NCBI GenBank assembly: GCA_965116015.1
Contig: OZ220477.1
Location: 558,001-622,000, forward strand
Origin: S5-327 sp965116015
Lineage (GTDB): Bacteria > Chloroflexota > Dehalococcoidia > Lucifugimonadales > Australimonadaceae
Direction of reading: 5' to 3'
DNA: 64,000 bases
The notes below the pieces were generated by a model. The model ran no database searches, was not told the origin of the DNA, and saw nothing but the letters and a program-made list of their open reading frames with translations. Made by a program: the position numbers and the translations under genes. Below, piece after piece: positions 56,667 through 64,000 of this stretch. Numbering within the stretch: the first letter of the stretch is position 1; every line of letters starts with the position of its first letter.

Positions 56667-58343
56667 TTGGCTATCAGCGGCGCGCAGATTATCGCCCGCG
56701 CTCTTCGCGTTGAGGGCGTCGACACGATCTTCACGGTTGCGGGAGACCACATTCTGCCGCTGCTCGATGTGCTGGACGACGAGGGGTTCCGGCTCATCGA
56801 CTGCCGCCACGAGCAGGCGGCGGCGCATATGGCGGAGGGCTGGGCGCGCATGACGGGGACGCTGGGGGTTACGGCGGCGACGACTCCCGGGCTCGCCAAC
56901 GCGCTGCCGGGACTCATCAACGCGATGTCGACGGAGAGTCCGCTTCTCAGCATATCGGGGTCTGCCGATCTGAGGAATTACCACCGGGGGGTTATGCAGG
57001 AGATCGACCAGGTTGGGATCGCGCGAACGGTTACGAAAGGGGCGTGGCTCGCTCACAATCCGCGGCGCATTCCCGACCTGATGTCGGCTGCGATCCGTGC
57101 GGCGTTCGAGGGTAGGCGGGGTCCTGCTCATCTTACGATTCCGGTTGATGTGCAGAGCGCGGTTGTGGATGAGGGGGATGTGCGTTTCTTCGGGGCAGGG
57201 TCGTACCGGCGGACGCAGGCTGTTCAGGCGTCGCAGGAGGCTGTCGAGCTGGCGGTGGGGATGCTGCGGAAGGCGGAGCGTCCGGTGATTGTTGCGAGCA
57301 CGCCGGCGGCGTACGGCGATTGGGGAGGCGTTTACGAGCGGTTCATCGAGGCGACGAAGATTCCGTTCCTTACTGAGGAGGCGGCGCGGGGCATTGTTTC
57401 GGACGATCATCCGTACTGTTTCGGGTTCTTTGATCTGAGCCAGCATACGGCGGCGAATCTCATCCGCGAGGCCGATCTTGTGCTGTTTCTCGGGAAGTTG
57501 CTGGATTTCACGATAGGGTTCGGGCTTGGGCCGGCGACGCCGGACGACGCGACGGTTATCCAGGTCGAGCCGGATCCGACGCAGGCGGGGCGCAATCGGG
57601 GGGTGGATCTTGCGCTTGTGGGCGATGTGGGGCCGATAGTGGGGCAGCTCGCGGAGGCGGCGGCGCGGATGGAGTGGGGCGAGCTGCCGTGGGTGGAGCG
57701 GTTCAGGGAGGCCGTGGCGGAGCAGAAGCTTCGGCTCGAGCAGTTCGCGACCGATGAGGTTCCGCTGCGGTCGATGTTCGTGCATCACGCGCTGTCGCGG
57801 CATCTGCGCGCCGACGATGTGCTGGTGTTCGACGGGGGCGACTATGCGTACTACGGGCGGGCGTATCTGCCGGCGCGCAGTCCGCGCAGCTGGTGGTATC
57901 TGCCGAATCTGGGGTTGCTTGGCCAGGCGGTTCCGGTTGCGATGGCGGCGACGCTCGCGAAACCGGGATCGCGCGTGTTCTGCATCACGGGCGACGGGGC
58001 GTTCGGGTTCAACGGGATGGAGATCGACACTGCAGTGCGCCACAAGATGAAGGTGGTGTTTCTGGTGGGGAACGATGCGGCGTGGGGAATCGACAAGAAT
58101 CTGCAGCTGGGGCTGTACGGGAAGGCGGTTATCACGGATCTTGCGCCCTGCCGCTACGATCTTGTGGCGCAGGGGCTGGGGGCGCACGGCGAGCTGGTGG
58201 AGCGGCCGGAGGAGTTTGCTCCTGCGCTGGAGCGGGCGCTTGCAGCTGATGGTCCTGCGCTGCTGAACATTATGGTTCGGAGCCAGATTAGTCCTCGCGC
58301 GCAGGCGGTTGTGGCGAGCCGCAAGTTTTGCGGCGGGCTGTAG
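56667..58343 (+). CDS. Thiamine diphosphate-dependent enzyme (acetolactate synthase-like) 2
   Basis: A 558-residue protein. I start at TTG 56667 (LAISGAQIIARALR), which has GTGGAG seven bases upstream; the frame is open further but without family similarity. The activating Glu is in CRHEQAAAHMAEGWAR. The PP domain has ITGDGAFGFNGMEI...GNDAAWGID (GDG...ND), and SGSADLRNYHRGVMQEIDQ resembles oxalyl-CoA decarboxylase/2-hydroxyacyl-CoA lyase relatives. It is distinct from the copy at 13.1 kb. It begins a same-strand run of five genes ending with the transporter, so it may act on whatever that system imports. Confidence 0.85.
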   Translation: MAISGAQIIARALRVEGVDTIFTVAGDHILPLLDVLDDEGFRLIDCRHEQAAAHMAEGWARMTGTLGVTAATTPGLANALPGLINAMSTESPLLSISGSADLRNYHRGVMQEIDQVGIARTVTKGAWLAHNPRRIPDLMSAAIRAAFEGRRGPAHLTIPVDVQSAVVDEGDVRFFGAGSYRRTQAVQASQEAVELAVGMLRKAERPVIVASTPAAYGDWGGVYERFIEATKIPFLTEEAARGIVSDDHPYCFGFFDLSQHTAANLIREADLVLFLGKLLDFTIGFGLGPATPDDATVIQVEPDPTQAGRNRGVDLALVGDVGPIVGQLAEAAARMEWGELPWVERFREAVAEQKLRLEQFATDEVPLRSMFVHHALSRHLRADDVLVFDGGDYAYYGRAYLPARSPRSWWYLPNLGLLGQAVPVAMAATLAKPGSRVFCITGDGAFGFNGMEIDTAVRHKMKVVFLVGNDAAWGIDKNLQLGLYGKAVITDLAPCRYDLVAQGLGAHGELVERPEEFAPALERALAADGPALLNIMVRSQISPRAQAVVASRKFCGGL

Positions 58344-58381
58344 CCTGCGCCGCAAGGGCAGGAAGAGCAGGAGGGATGGTT

Positions 58382-59455
58382 ATGGCGGGCGCCGGCGCTG
58401 CTAGCTCATCTGTTAGCTCTATCGTTGTCTACGGGGCAGGGGCGATTGGGGGGCAGATGGCTGTTCGGCTCGCCAACGCGGGGCTCGACCCGCTGGTTGT
58501 CGAGCCGTGGGCTCCGCACAGGGAGAAGGCGCGCGTTTCCGGGCTGAGGGTGCGCGACGAGCGGACAGGCGCTGAGGAGCATGCCTCGTTGCGCGTCGTT
58601 GCTCCTGGGGAGCTGTCGGCGGCGGACGTTGTGTTTCTCTGCGTGAAGTCGTACGACACGATGGAGGCGTTGTCTGTGGTGAAGCCGCTGCTTGGCTCCG
58701 GGGGGCTGGTAGTGTCGATGCAGAACAGCATCAATGAGGAGTGGATCGCGCCGGAGGTGGGGTCTGAGCGGGTTGCGGGGGGCGTCATCCTTGTGAATGG
58801 GTCGTTTCTCGAGCCTGGGGTGGTGGAGGCGTCGTCGTCGGTGAGCCGGGCGACGGCGTCGGTGGAGCTGCCGGGGGTGTACGTGGGCGAGCACGAGAGG
58901 CGGGCGGGAGAGAATGCTCGCCGCGCGGCGGAGGTTCTTGGGAGCGTGTGGCGGAGCGAGGTCATCGACGATCTGGCGCATGAGCGCTGGTCGAAGATGG
59001 TGAACAACACGATGCTGAATCCGGTGTCGGCGATCGGGGGGATGAGGTCTGCGGAGTTGCTTGGGGACGCGGAGGCTCGGAGGCTTGCTGTTCGGCTCGC
59101 GGCGGAGACGATGCGCGTGGCGGAGGCGGAGGGTCATCGTTTGGATGTGATTATGGGGGAGTACGCCGCGGCTGATGTGCATGCGACTGCGGCGGGGGAG
59201 ACGGACGCGGTTGAGCGGGGGCTGGCGGAGCGGGCCTTGCGGGTGAGCCCGCGAGCGATGACGTCGATGCGCCAGGATGTTCAGCGGGGACGCCGCACGG
59301 AGGTGGATTACTTCAGCGGTTTGGTTGCGCGGAAGGGGGCGGCTCACGGCATCGCGACGCCATACTGCGAAGCGGTTACGGAGCTTGTTCACCGGGTGGA
59401 GTCGGGGTCGCTGTCGCCGGGGCGCAGCGCGATTCGGGAGGCGCTCTCGGCGTAG
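58382..59455 (+). CDS. Ketopantoate reductase-family (PanE/ApbA) oxidoreductase
   Basis: A 357-residue protein. Of two close Met codons (58376, 58382) the second has AGGAGGG at proper spacing. IVVYGAGAIGGQMAVRLANAG is the NAD(P) site, VVFLCVKSYDT and VVSMQNSINEE follow, and ERWSKMVNNTMLNPVSAI carries the catalytic-type Lys and Asn. True ketopantoate reductases make pantoate for CoA synthesis; in catabolic clusters the family reduces other 2-keto acids. It is about 50 residues longer than typical PanE. Its 3' end is echoed several times in the downstream spacer. Confidence 0.82.
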   Translation: MAGAGAASSSVSSIVVYGAGAIGGQMAVRLANAGLDPLVVEPWAPHREKARVSGLRVRDERTGAEEHASLRVVAPGELSAADVVFLCVKSYDTMEALSVVKPLLGSGGLVVSMQNSINEEWIAPEVGSERVAGGVILVNGSFLEPGVVEASSSVSRATASVELPGVYVGEHERRAGENARRAAEVLGSVWRSEVIDDLAHERWSKMVNNTMLNPVSAIGGMRSAELLGDAEARRLAVRLAAETMRVAEAEGHRLDVIMGEYAAADVHATAAGETDAVERGLAERALRVSPRAMTSMRQDVQRGRRTEVDYFSGLVARKGAAHGIATPYCEAVTELVHRVESGSLSPGRSAIREALSA

Positions 59456-59816
59456 CGGGCGGGGCGGGGAGTCGGGGGAGGGCGGGAGAGGCGGTGGGGC
59501 GCTCGGCGTAGTCGGGCGGGGCGGGGGAGAGGCACTGGAACGCTCGGCGTAGTCGGGCGACGTCGGGGGTGCTTTGCGAGTATGTCGATGGCGTTCGCTC
59601 TGCGTAGCCAGGGGGCGTCGCTGAGGCTGGCAAGGCTGCTGCGCCGGTGGTTGCTCGGCGTAGTCGGGCGGGGGAGATGGCGGGCGCTCCTGCCGGGAGG
59701 GCGCCGCGGCGGGTTTGGGGAGCGCGCCGGAGCGTGGTAGAGTTGACACGCTCGGGAAGGGTCGGTTAGATAGACGCGGCGCGCGGCTGCCCGCGCTTTC
59801 TGTTGGGGAGGTTCGT
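59441..59816 (+). repeat. Spacer with repeats of the ketopantoate-reductase-like gene 3' end
   Basis: Variants of GCGCTCGGCGTAGTCGGGCG occur at 59441 (gene end with its stop), 59500, 59541 and 59652, each preserving the TAG. The rest of the spacer before the aldo/keto reductase gene is G-rich, with a possible -10 (TAGAGT, near 59739). No other gene is supported. Confidence 0.65.
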
Positions 59817-60866
59817 TTGAAGTATCGCGAGATGGGCTCGACAGGGATCCGCGTGTCCGAGATTGGATTTGGCTCCGGGGATAACGCGGGGTTGCTGGTG
59901 AAAGGCGAGCCGGCGGAGCAGCTGCGGGCCATTGAGCGCGCCCTCGAGCTTGGGGTGAATTACTTCGACACGTCGCCCGACTACGGGAAGGGGCTTGCCG
60001 AGATCAACATCGGGAAGGCGATGCGGGAGATTGGCTTTCGTCCGACGCTTACGACGAAGGTTGAGATTATGCCCGAGGAGCTGGATCACGTCGCCGACGC
60101 GGTAGTCGAGTCGGTTGAGGATTCGCTGAAGCGGCTGCAGGTGGATCACGTTGACGTTGTGCAGATACACAACCCTCCGAGCCTGGAGACGGACACGACG
60201 GTTCCCGGCTGGCTTCATCTTGGGCTGGACGACTACCTCGAGGCGGGAGGGGCGCTTGAGGGACTCGAACGGCTGCGGCGGGCGGGGAAGACTAGATATT
60301 TCGGGTTCGCCAACGAGGATGCGGACGCTGACGCTGTTCTGGCGCTGATCGAGACGCGGGAGTTCCACATGCTGAACGTGTGGTACGACCTGCTGAATCC
60401 GACGGCTGGGCTGCCGACGCCTGACGGACTTGATGTGCAGCACGATTACGGTCAGTTCCTTGCTCGGGCGCGCGAGCTTGGGATCGGGGCGGCGGTGATA
60501 CGTCCGCTGGCGGGAGGCGTGCTGACTGACCACGCGGTCGGCGGCGGGGGGAGGCATCCGCTGGCGGGTGGAGGTCTGACGCGGAACGCGGATATGTATG
60601 AGGCGATGGCGCGGAGGGCGAAGCCGTTCGCGTTCCTTTCGCGTCCGGGGCAGACGCTGTCGCAGGCGGCTTACCGGTTCATTCTTCAGAATGAGGCGGT
60701 GACGACTGTGCTTGGCGGGTTTTCGGAGCTGGCGCATCTGGAGGAGGCGGCTGGGTGCTCGGGGGCGGGGGCGCTGAGCGATGAGGATATGGCGAGGCTT
60801 GATATGGCGTGGCGCTCGAATGTGGGGCGCTGGGACGAGGAAGAGCAGTTTATTTCGGGCCTGTAG
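59817..60866 (+). CDS. Aldo/keto reductase
   Basis: A 349-residue TIM-barrel protein. I start at TTG 59817 (LKYREMGSTGIRVSEIGFG) with GGGGAGG five bases upstream; preceding in-frame codons lack similarity. The catalytic tetrad is visible: Asp in YFDTSPDYG, Tyr in DYGKG, Lys in LTTKVE and His in VVQIHNPP. The C-terminal RPLAGGVLTDH and QAAYRFILQNEAVTTVLGG contact NADP(H) in this family. It reduces carbonyls. The third gene of the 56.7-64 kb run; substrate unknown. Confidence 0.87.
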   Translation: MKYREMGSTGIRVSEIGFGSGDNAGLLVKGEPAEQLRAIERALELGVNYFDTSPDYGKGLAEINIGKAMREIGFRPTLTTKVEIMPEELDHVADAVVESVEDSLKRLQVDHVDVVQIHNPPSLETDTTVPGWLHLGLDDYLEAGGALEGLERLRRAGKTRYFGFANEDADADAVLALIETREFHMLNVWYDLLNPTAGLPTPDGLDVQHDYGQFLARARELGIGAAVIRPLAGGVLTDHAVGGGGRHPLAGGGLTRNADMYEAMARRAKPFAFLSRPGQTLSQAAYRFILQNEAVTTVLGGFSELAHLEEAAGCSGAGALSDEDMARLDMAWRSNVGRWDEEEQFISGL

Positions 60867-60898
60867 GCCCGCTATTCAGCCTGGGAGGCATACGCAGT

Positions 60899-61891
60899 AT
60901 GGACATTCAGCTTAGCGTGGGGATGGCGTCGAATCCGAGGACGTGGCCGATTCACGACGGGCGGGTGAAGCCCGACGGGATACAGTTGATTCCCAGCCCG
61001 GTGCATCCGTCGGAGCTGTTCTGGCGTCAGCTTAAGTTCGGGGACTTCGACGTGTCGGAGATGTCGTTCTCGTCGCTGATTATGGCGATGGCGGCTGGGG
61101 ACGACCGGTGGGTTGGTCTTCCGGTGTTCACGACGCGGCGCTTCTTCCACACGGGCGTGCTCGTGCGGAAGGATGCGGGGATTCAGAGCCCGGCGGACCT
61201 GAAGGGGCGTCGGGTGGGAGTTCCGGAGTATCAGCAGACGGCGGCTCTGTGGACGCGCGGCGTACTGCAGCACGAGTTTGGGGTCGAGCCGAAGGATATG
61301 GAGTTTTTCATGGAGCGGGTGCCGGAGCAGAGTCACGGCGGGTCTACCGGCTTCAAGCCTCCCGAGGGGGTTGTCGTCAATCAGATTCCGCTGGAGAAGA
61401 ACATCGGCGAGATGATGCTGTCTGGCGAGCTGGAGGCGACGCTGCTCTACATCGTTGATCCGAATCTCATCGACCGCAGCACGGCGAATCTTTGGAGCCA
61501 CCCGGATATTGCTCCGCTCTTCCCGGACGCCCGCGCCGAGGGGATCCGCTTCTATCAGAAGACGGGTCTGTATCCGATCAACCACGGGATGGTGGTTAAG
61601 CGCGAGATTGCGGAGAAGCACCCGTGGGCGCTTCTCAACCTGATGAAGGCGTTCAACCGCGCGAACGACATCGCCAACCGGGAGCGCGCCGAGCACGTTG
61701 ACTACTACGTTGAGACGGGGCTTGTCTCCGGGGAGGGAGGCGCCGCGCTGAAGCGTCCGCTGGTGCAGCACGGCATCCGCGCGAACAGACTTGTGCTCGA
61801 GACTGCGGCTCAGTACTCGTACGAGCAGGGCCTCACGCCGAGGCTCGCCAGGATCGAGGACGTGTTCGCGAAGAGTACTCTGGACCAGTAA
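60899..61891 (+). CDS. 4,5-dihydroxyphthalate decarboxylase-like / periplasmic-binding-fold protein
   Basis: A 330-residue protein from ATG 60899 with GGGAGG upstream. It reads MDIQLSVGMASNPRTWPIHD, LKFGDFDVSEMSFSSLIMAM, GLPVFTTRRFFHTGVLVR, DLKGRRVGVPEYQQTAALW and YPINHGMVVKREIAEKHPWA, close to proteins annotated as 4,5-dihydroxyphthalate decarboxylase (Pht5 type), a periplasmic-binding-protein-like fold. Without a signal peptide it is probably cytoplasmic. Whether it decarboxylates a phthalate derivative or binds a ligand for the following transporter cannot be settled here. Together with five phthalate-dioxygenase-like genes it makes an aromatic-acid role attractive. Confidence 0.82.
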   Translation: MDIQLSVGMASNPRTWPIHDGRVKPDGIQLIPSPVHPSELFWRQLKFGDFDVSEMSFSSLIMAMAAGDDRWVGLPVFTTRRFFHTGVLVRKDAGIQSPADLKGRRVGVPEYQQTAALWTRGVLQHEFGVEPKDMEFFMERVPEQSHGGSTGFKPPEGVVVNQIPLEKNIGEMMLSGELEATLLYIVDPNLIDRSTANLWSHPDIAPLFPDARAEGIRFYQKTGLYPINHGMVVKREIAEKHPWALLNLMKAFNRANDIANRERAEHVDYYVETGLVSGEGGAALKRPLVQHGIRANRLVLETAAQYSYEQGLTPRLARIEDVFAKSTLDQ

Positions 61892-61927
61892 GGCTGGAGC
61901 TCCGCGAATGGCGGACGAGAGCGACTG

Positions 61928-64000
61928 ATGCTTGAGGCGGCAGGGGAGGCGCTCGCGCAACTGGCAAGCTGGCAGGTGATGCTGGCTCTGTTCGTGGGCG
62001 TAACGGTGGGGGTGCTGAACGGGGCTATGCCCGGCGGCGCTGTGCCGAGTCTTGTCGTGCTGCTGGGATTCGCCTACGGGCTGGATCCGTATATCGCCTT
62101 GCCGCTCGCGATAGGCATGGTGGCAACGGTGCCGACGGGGGACACGCTGCCGGCTGTGCTGCTTGGCATGCCGGGATCGACATCGGGTCAGGCGACGATT
62201 CTGGATGGGAATCCGCTGGCGCGTCAGGGCAAGGCGGGAGTTGCGCTGTCGGCGGCGTACTTCTCGTCGTTGCTGGGGGGAGTGGTTGGGGCGATGTTCT
62301 TGTTCGCGACGATTCCGGTTGCGCGGACGGTGGTGAACAGTTTCAGCGCGGCGGAGTTCTTCACGCTTGGGCTGGTGGCGATAGCGGTTGTGGGAGTTGT
62401 CAGCAGCGGGGCGTTGCTTCGGGGGCTGATTGCGGGGGCGTTCGGGTTGCTTATCGCGAGCGTGGGATTTGACGATTCGACGGGGGTGCAGCGGCTGACG
62501 TTCGGCGCCGATTACCTGTGGGACGGCGTCAGCATCGTGCCGGTTGTGATTGGGCTTTTCGCGCTGCCGGAGTTCTTCGATATGGTTGTGAGCGATGTGG
62601 CGATTGCGCGGCAGACCTCCGGGCAGAGCGACACTGCGCGTCAGCGGTTGGAGGGGATGGGGGCGGTTCTCAGGAACTGGCTGCTGGTGCTGAGGTCGGC
62701 GGCGATGGGGGTGTTCGTTGGCGTGCTGCCGGGGATCGGCGGTTCGCTGGCGCAGTGGCTTTCCTACGCGTCGGCGCGTCAGACTGTGCGCGGGGGTACG
62801 GAGACGTTCGGGACGGGGGACGTTCGGGGGGTTATCGCGCCGGAGTCGGCCAACAATGCGGTCGACGGGGGGCAGCTTGTTCCGACGCTGTTCTTCGGGG
62901 TTCCGGGCTCGGTGGGGATGGCGATCTTCCTGGGGCTGCTCGTGATCTTGGGGTTGCAGCCGGGGCCGCAGATGCTCAATGAGAATCTGTCGCTGACGCT
63001 GACGATTGCGTTTTCGCTAGTGCTGGCGAACGTGTTCGCCACGGGTCTGGCGCTTGGGTTCACGCCGTTGCTCACGCGCATCGCGTTCGTTCCGCCGAAC
63101 ATTCTGGTGCCGATCGTGCTTGGGGTGATGACGATAGCGGCGTTCCAGGCCAGCGTGTCGATCTACGATCTGGTGGTGATGCTGGCGTTCGGGGGGCTCG
63201 GGTACTTCATGAAGACGTACGGGTGGCCGCGTCCGCCCATCGTCATCGCGATTATTCTGGGGGGGATCATCGAGCGGTTCTACGGGATATCGATCGTCAC
63301 GTTCGGGCTGTCGGGCATCTTCACGCGGCTTCCGGTTATCGCGATCATTCTGATAGCGGTGGGGACGGGAGCGTATACGCTGTGGATGCAGCGGAGCGTG
63401 AGCCGCACGCGCGTGCGGCAGCAAGCTGAGATGGAGGCGCGGGGCATCGGCGCGTCGGCGACATCGAGCGCGGCGACGGTGAGCGGCGGGGAGGATGTCG
63501 ACGCGGGGGGTGAGGGTGCGGCGCCTGCCGCGAGCACTGGGGCGGAGGCGGAGGCGGGCGCGGAGCCTGTCGCGCCGGGGCGCGGCTCGCTGCTTCGCAT
63601 GCCGGCGAGGGAGCAGCTGCTCCCTTCGGGGAGCGGCGTTTTCATTGCGCTGCTGGCTGTCGCGTTCGGGTACGCGCTCTGGCAGTCGTTCGGCTGGACG
63701 GAGCAGGCGGCGAGGCTGCCGCGCGTCATTTCCATAGCAGGGCTCGGGCTTACGGGGATCTATCTGCTGAAGCACCTGTTTCTGCCGAGCGAGAGCAGGT
63801 CGCGCATCCTTGATATCGGGCGCACGGAGACGGGGGAGGCCCGCTCTGTTATCAGGATCCGGACGGTGAAGGCGCTAGGGTCGACGGTGGCGTTCATCGC
63901 CGGCATCTGGGTATTCGGGTTTCAGATTGCGGTTCCAGCGTACGTGTGGCTGTATCTCAAGATTTTCGGGCGCGTGCGGTGGTGGACGGCGACGCTCTGG
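61928..64000 (+). CDS. Tripartite tricarboxylate transporter permease, TctA fused to a TctB-like domain (continues past window)
   Basis: Open from ATG 61928 to the last base (691 codons). Residues 1-500 are TctA-like: VGVLNGAMPGGAVPSLVVLL, MPGSTSGQ, VGVLPGIGGSLAQWLSYASA, the second family signature, and NNAVDGGQLVPTLFFGVPGS, within about ten hydrophobic spans. A charged Ala/Gly/Glu linker (about 505-555) leads to at least three further spans (VFIALLAVAFGYALW, ISIAGLGLTGIYLL, TVAFIAGIWVFGFQI) resembling the small subunit TctB. The system imports carboxylates using the ion gradient and an extracytoplasmic binding protein. Such a binding protein is not identified in the window unless it follows at the right. 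Confidence 0.86.
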   Translation, partial: MLEAAGEALAQLASWQVMLALFVGVTVGVLNGAMPGGAVPSLVVLLGFAYGLDPYIALPLAIGMVATVPTGDTLPAVLLGMPGSTSGQATILDGNPLARQGKAGVALSAAYFSSLLGGVVGAMFLFATIPVARTVVNSFSAAEFFTLGLVAIAVVGVVSSGALLRGLIAGAFGLLIASVGFDDSTGVQRLTFGADYLWDGVSIVPVVIGLFALPEFFDMVVSDVAIARQTSGQSDTARQRLEGMGAVLRNWLLVLRSAAMGVFVGVLPGIGGSLAQWLSYASARQTVRGGTETFGTGDVRGVIAPESANNAVDGGQLVPTLFFGVPGSVGMAIFLGLLVILGLQPGPQMLNENLSLTLTIAFSLVLANVFATGLALGFTPLLTRIAFVPPNILVPIVLGVMTIAAFQASVSIYDLVVMLAFGGLGYFMKTYGWPRPPIVIAIILGGIIERFYGISIVTFGLSGIFTRLPVIAIILIAVGTGAYTLWMQRSVSRTRVRQQAEMEARGIGASATSSAATVSGGEDVDAGGEGAAPAASTGAEAEAGAEPVAPGRGSLLRMPAREQLLPSGSGVFIALLAVAFGYALWQSFGWTEQAARLPRVISIAGLGLTGIYLLKHLFLPSESRSRILDIGRTETGEARSVIRIRTVKALGSTVAFIAGIWVFGFQIAVPAYVWLYLKIFGRVRWWTATLW

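Overview
The window is high-GC bacterial DNA whose gene content resembles a SAR202-like or related Chloroflexota heterotroph. The clues are five Rieske ring-hydroxylating oxygenase large subunits of the phthalate-dioxygenase type, two thiamine-diphosphate carboligase-like enzymes, a luciferase-like monooxygenase, a 4,5-dihydroxyphthalate-decarboxylase-like protein, class II aldolase, thiolase plus OB-fold partner, amidohydrolase, a tripartite tricarboxylate transporter permease and a methylmalonyl-CoA mutase fragment. This lineage is inferred from gene content only. By eye the + strand is G- and T-rich almost throughout, whichever strand is coding, as expected on one replication arm. The main exceptions are recently acquired segments.

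Layout. 0-3 kb: start of methylmalonyl-CoA mutase (minus), a tandem duplication of an HsdR_N-type nuclease gene (one copy frameshifted), and a DUF2177 membrane protein. 3.3-5.1 kb: ruvB overlapping a DUF192 lipoprotein gene whose 3' end is repeated downstream. 5.6-7.1 kb: tRNA-Gln and Rieske oxygenase 1. 7.3-11.1 kb: two overlapping membrane-anchored J-domain genes, the second ending in a seven-repeat RCC1-like propeller. 11.4-16.7 kb: Gfo/Idh dehydrogenase, ThDP enzyme, a hydrolase-fold protein without its nucleophile, LLM monooxygenase. 16.8-18.5 kb: remnants of a foreign element (broken VirE_N primase, two small membrane proteins). 18.6-22.1 kb: an overlapping ROK kinase and TreT-type glycosyltransferase operon. 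22.5-34.1 kb: VOC protein, ornithine cyclodeaminase family protein, Rieske oxygenases 2-5 interspersed with DoxX, a possible nuclease gene pair and a membrane SNase.

34.1-44.2 kb is an accessory region. It holds a frameshifted methyltransferase-nuclease gene next to a complete 8,232-bp IS1595-type transposon with perfect 23-bp terminal inverted repeats and an 8-bp target duplication. The transposon carries a PLD-helicase and a large Eco57I-like methyltransferase, a probable anti-phage system. 44.3-50.7 kb: class II aldolase, arsM, homocysteine methyltransferase-like, SDR, standalone Clp_N and Fic genes. 50.7-52.4 kb: a methyltransferase-HNH gene behind fifteen ACGCA repeats, flanked by 48-bp direct repeats, most simply read as a phase-variable restriction-modification cassette now switched off. 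52.4-64 kb: OB-fold/microprotein/thiolase operon, amidohydrolase, a PCD-VOC fusion, then ThDP enzyme, ketopantoate reductase-like, aldo/keto reductase, decarboxylase/binding protein-like and TctA transporter.

A recurrent oddity is that several intergenic spaces consist of decaying tandem copies of the 3' end of the gene just before them. All calls come from reading the sequence; no database search was run.
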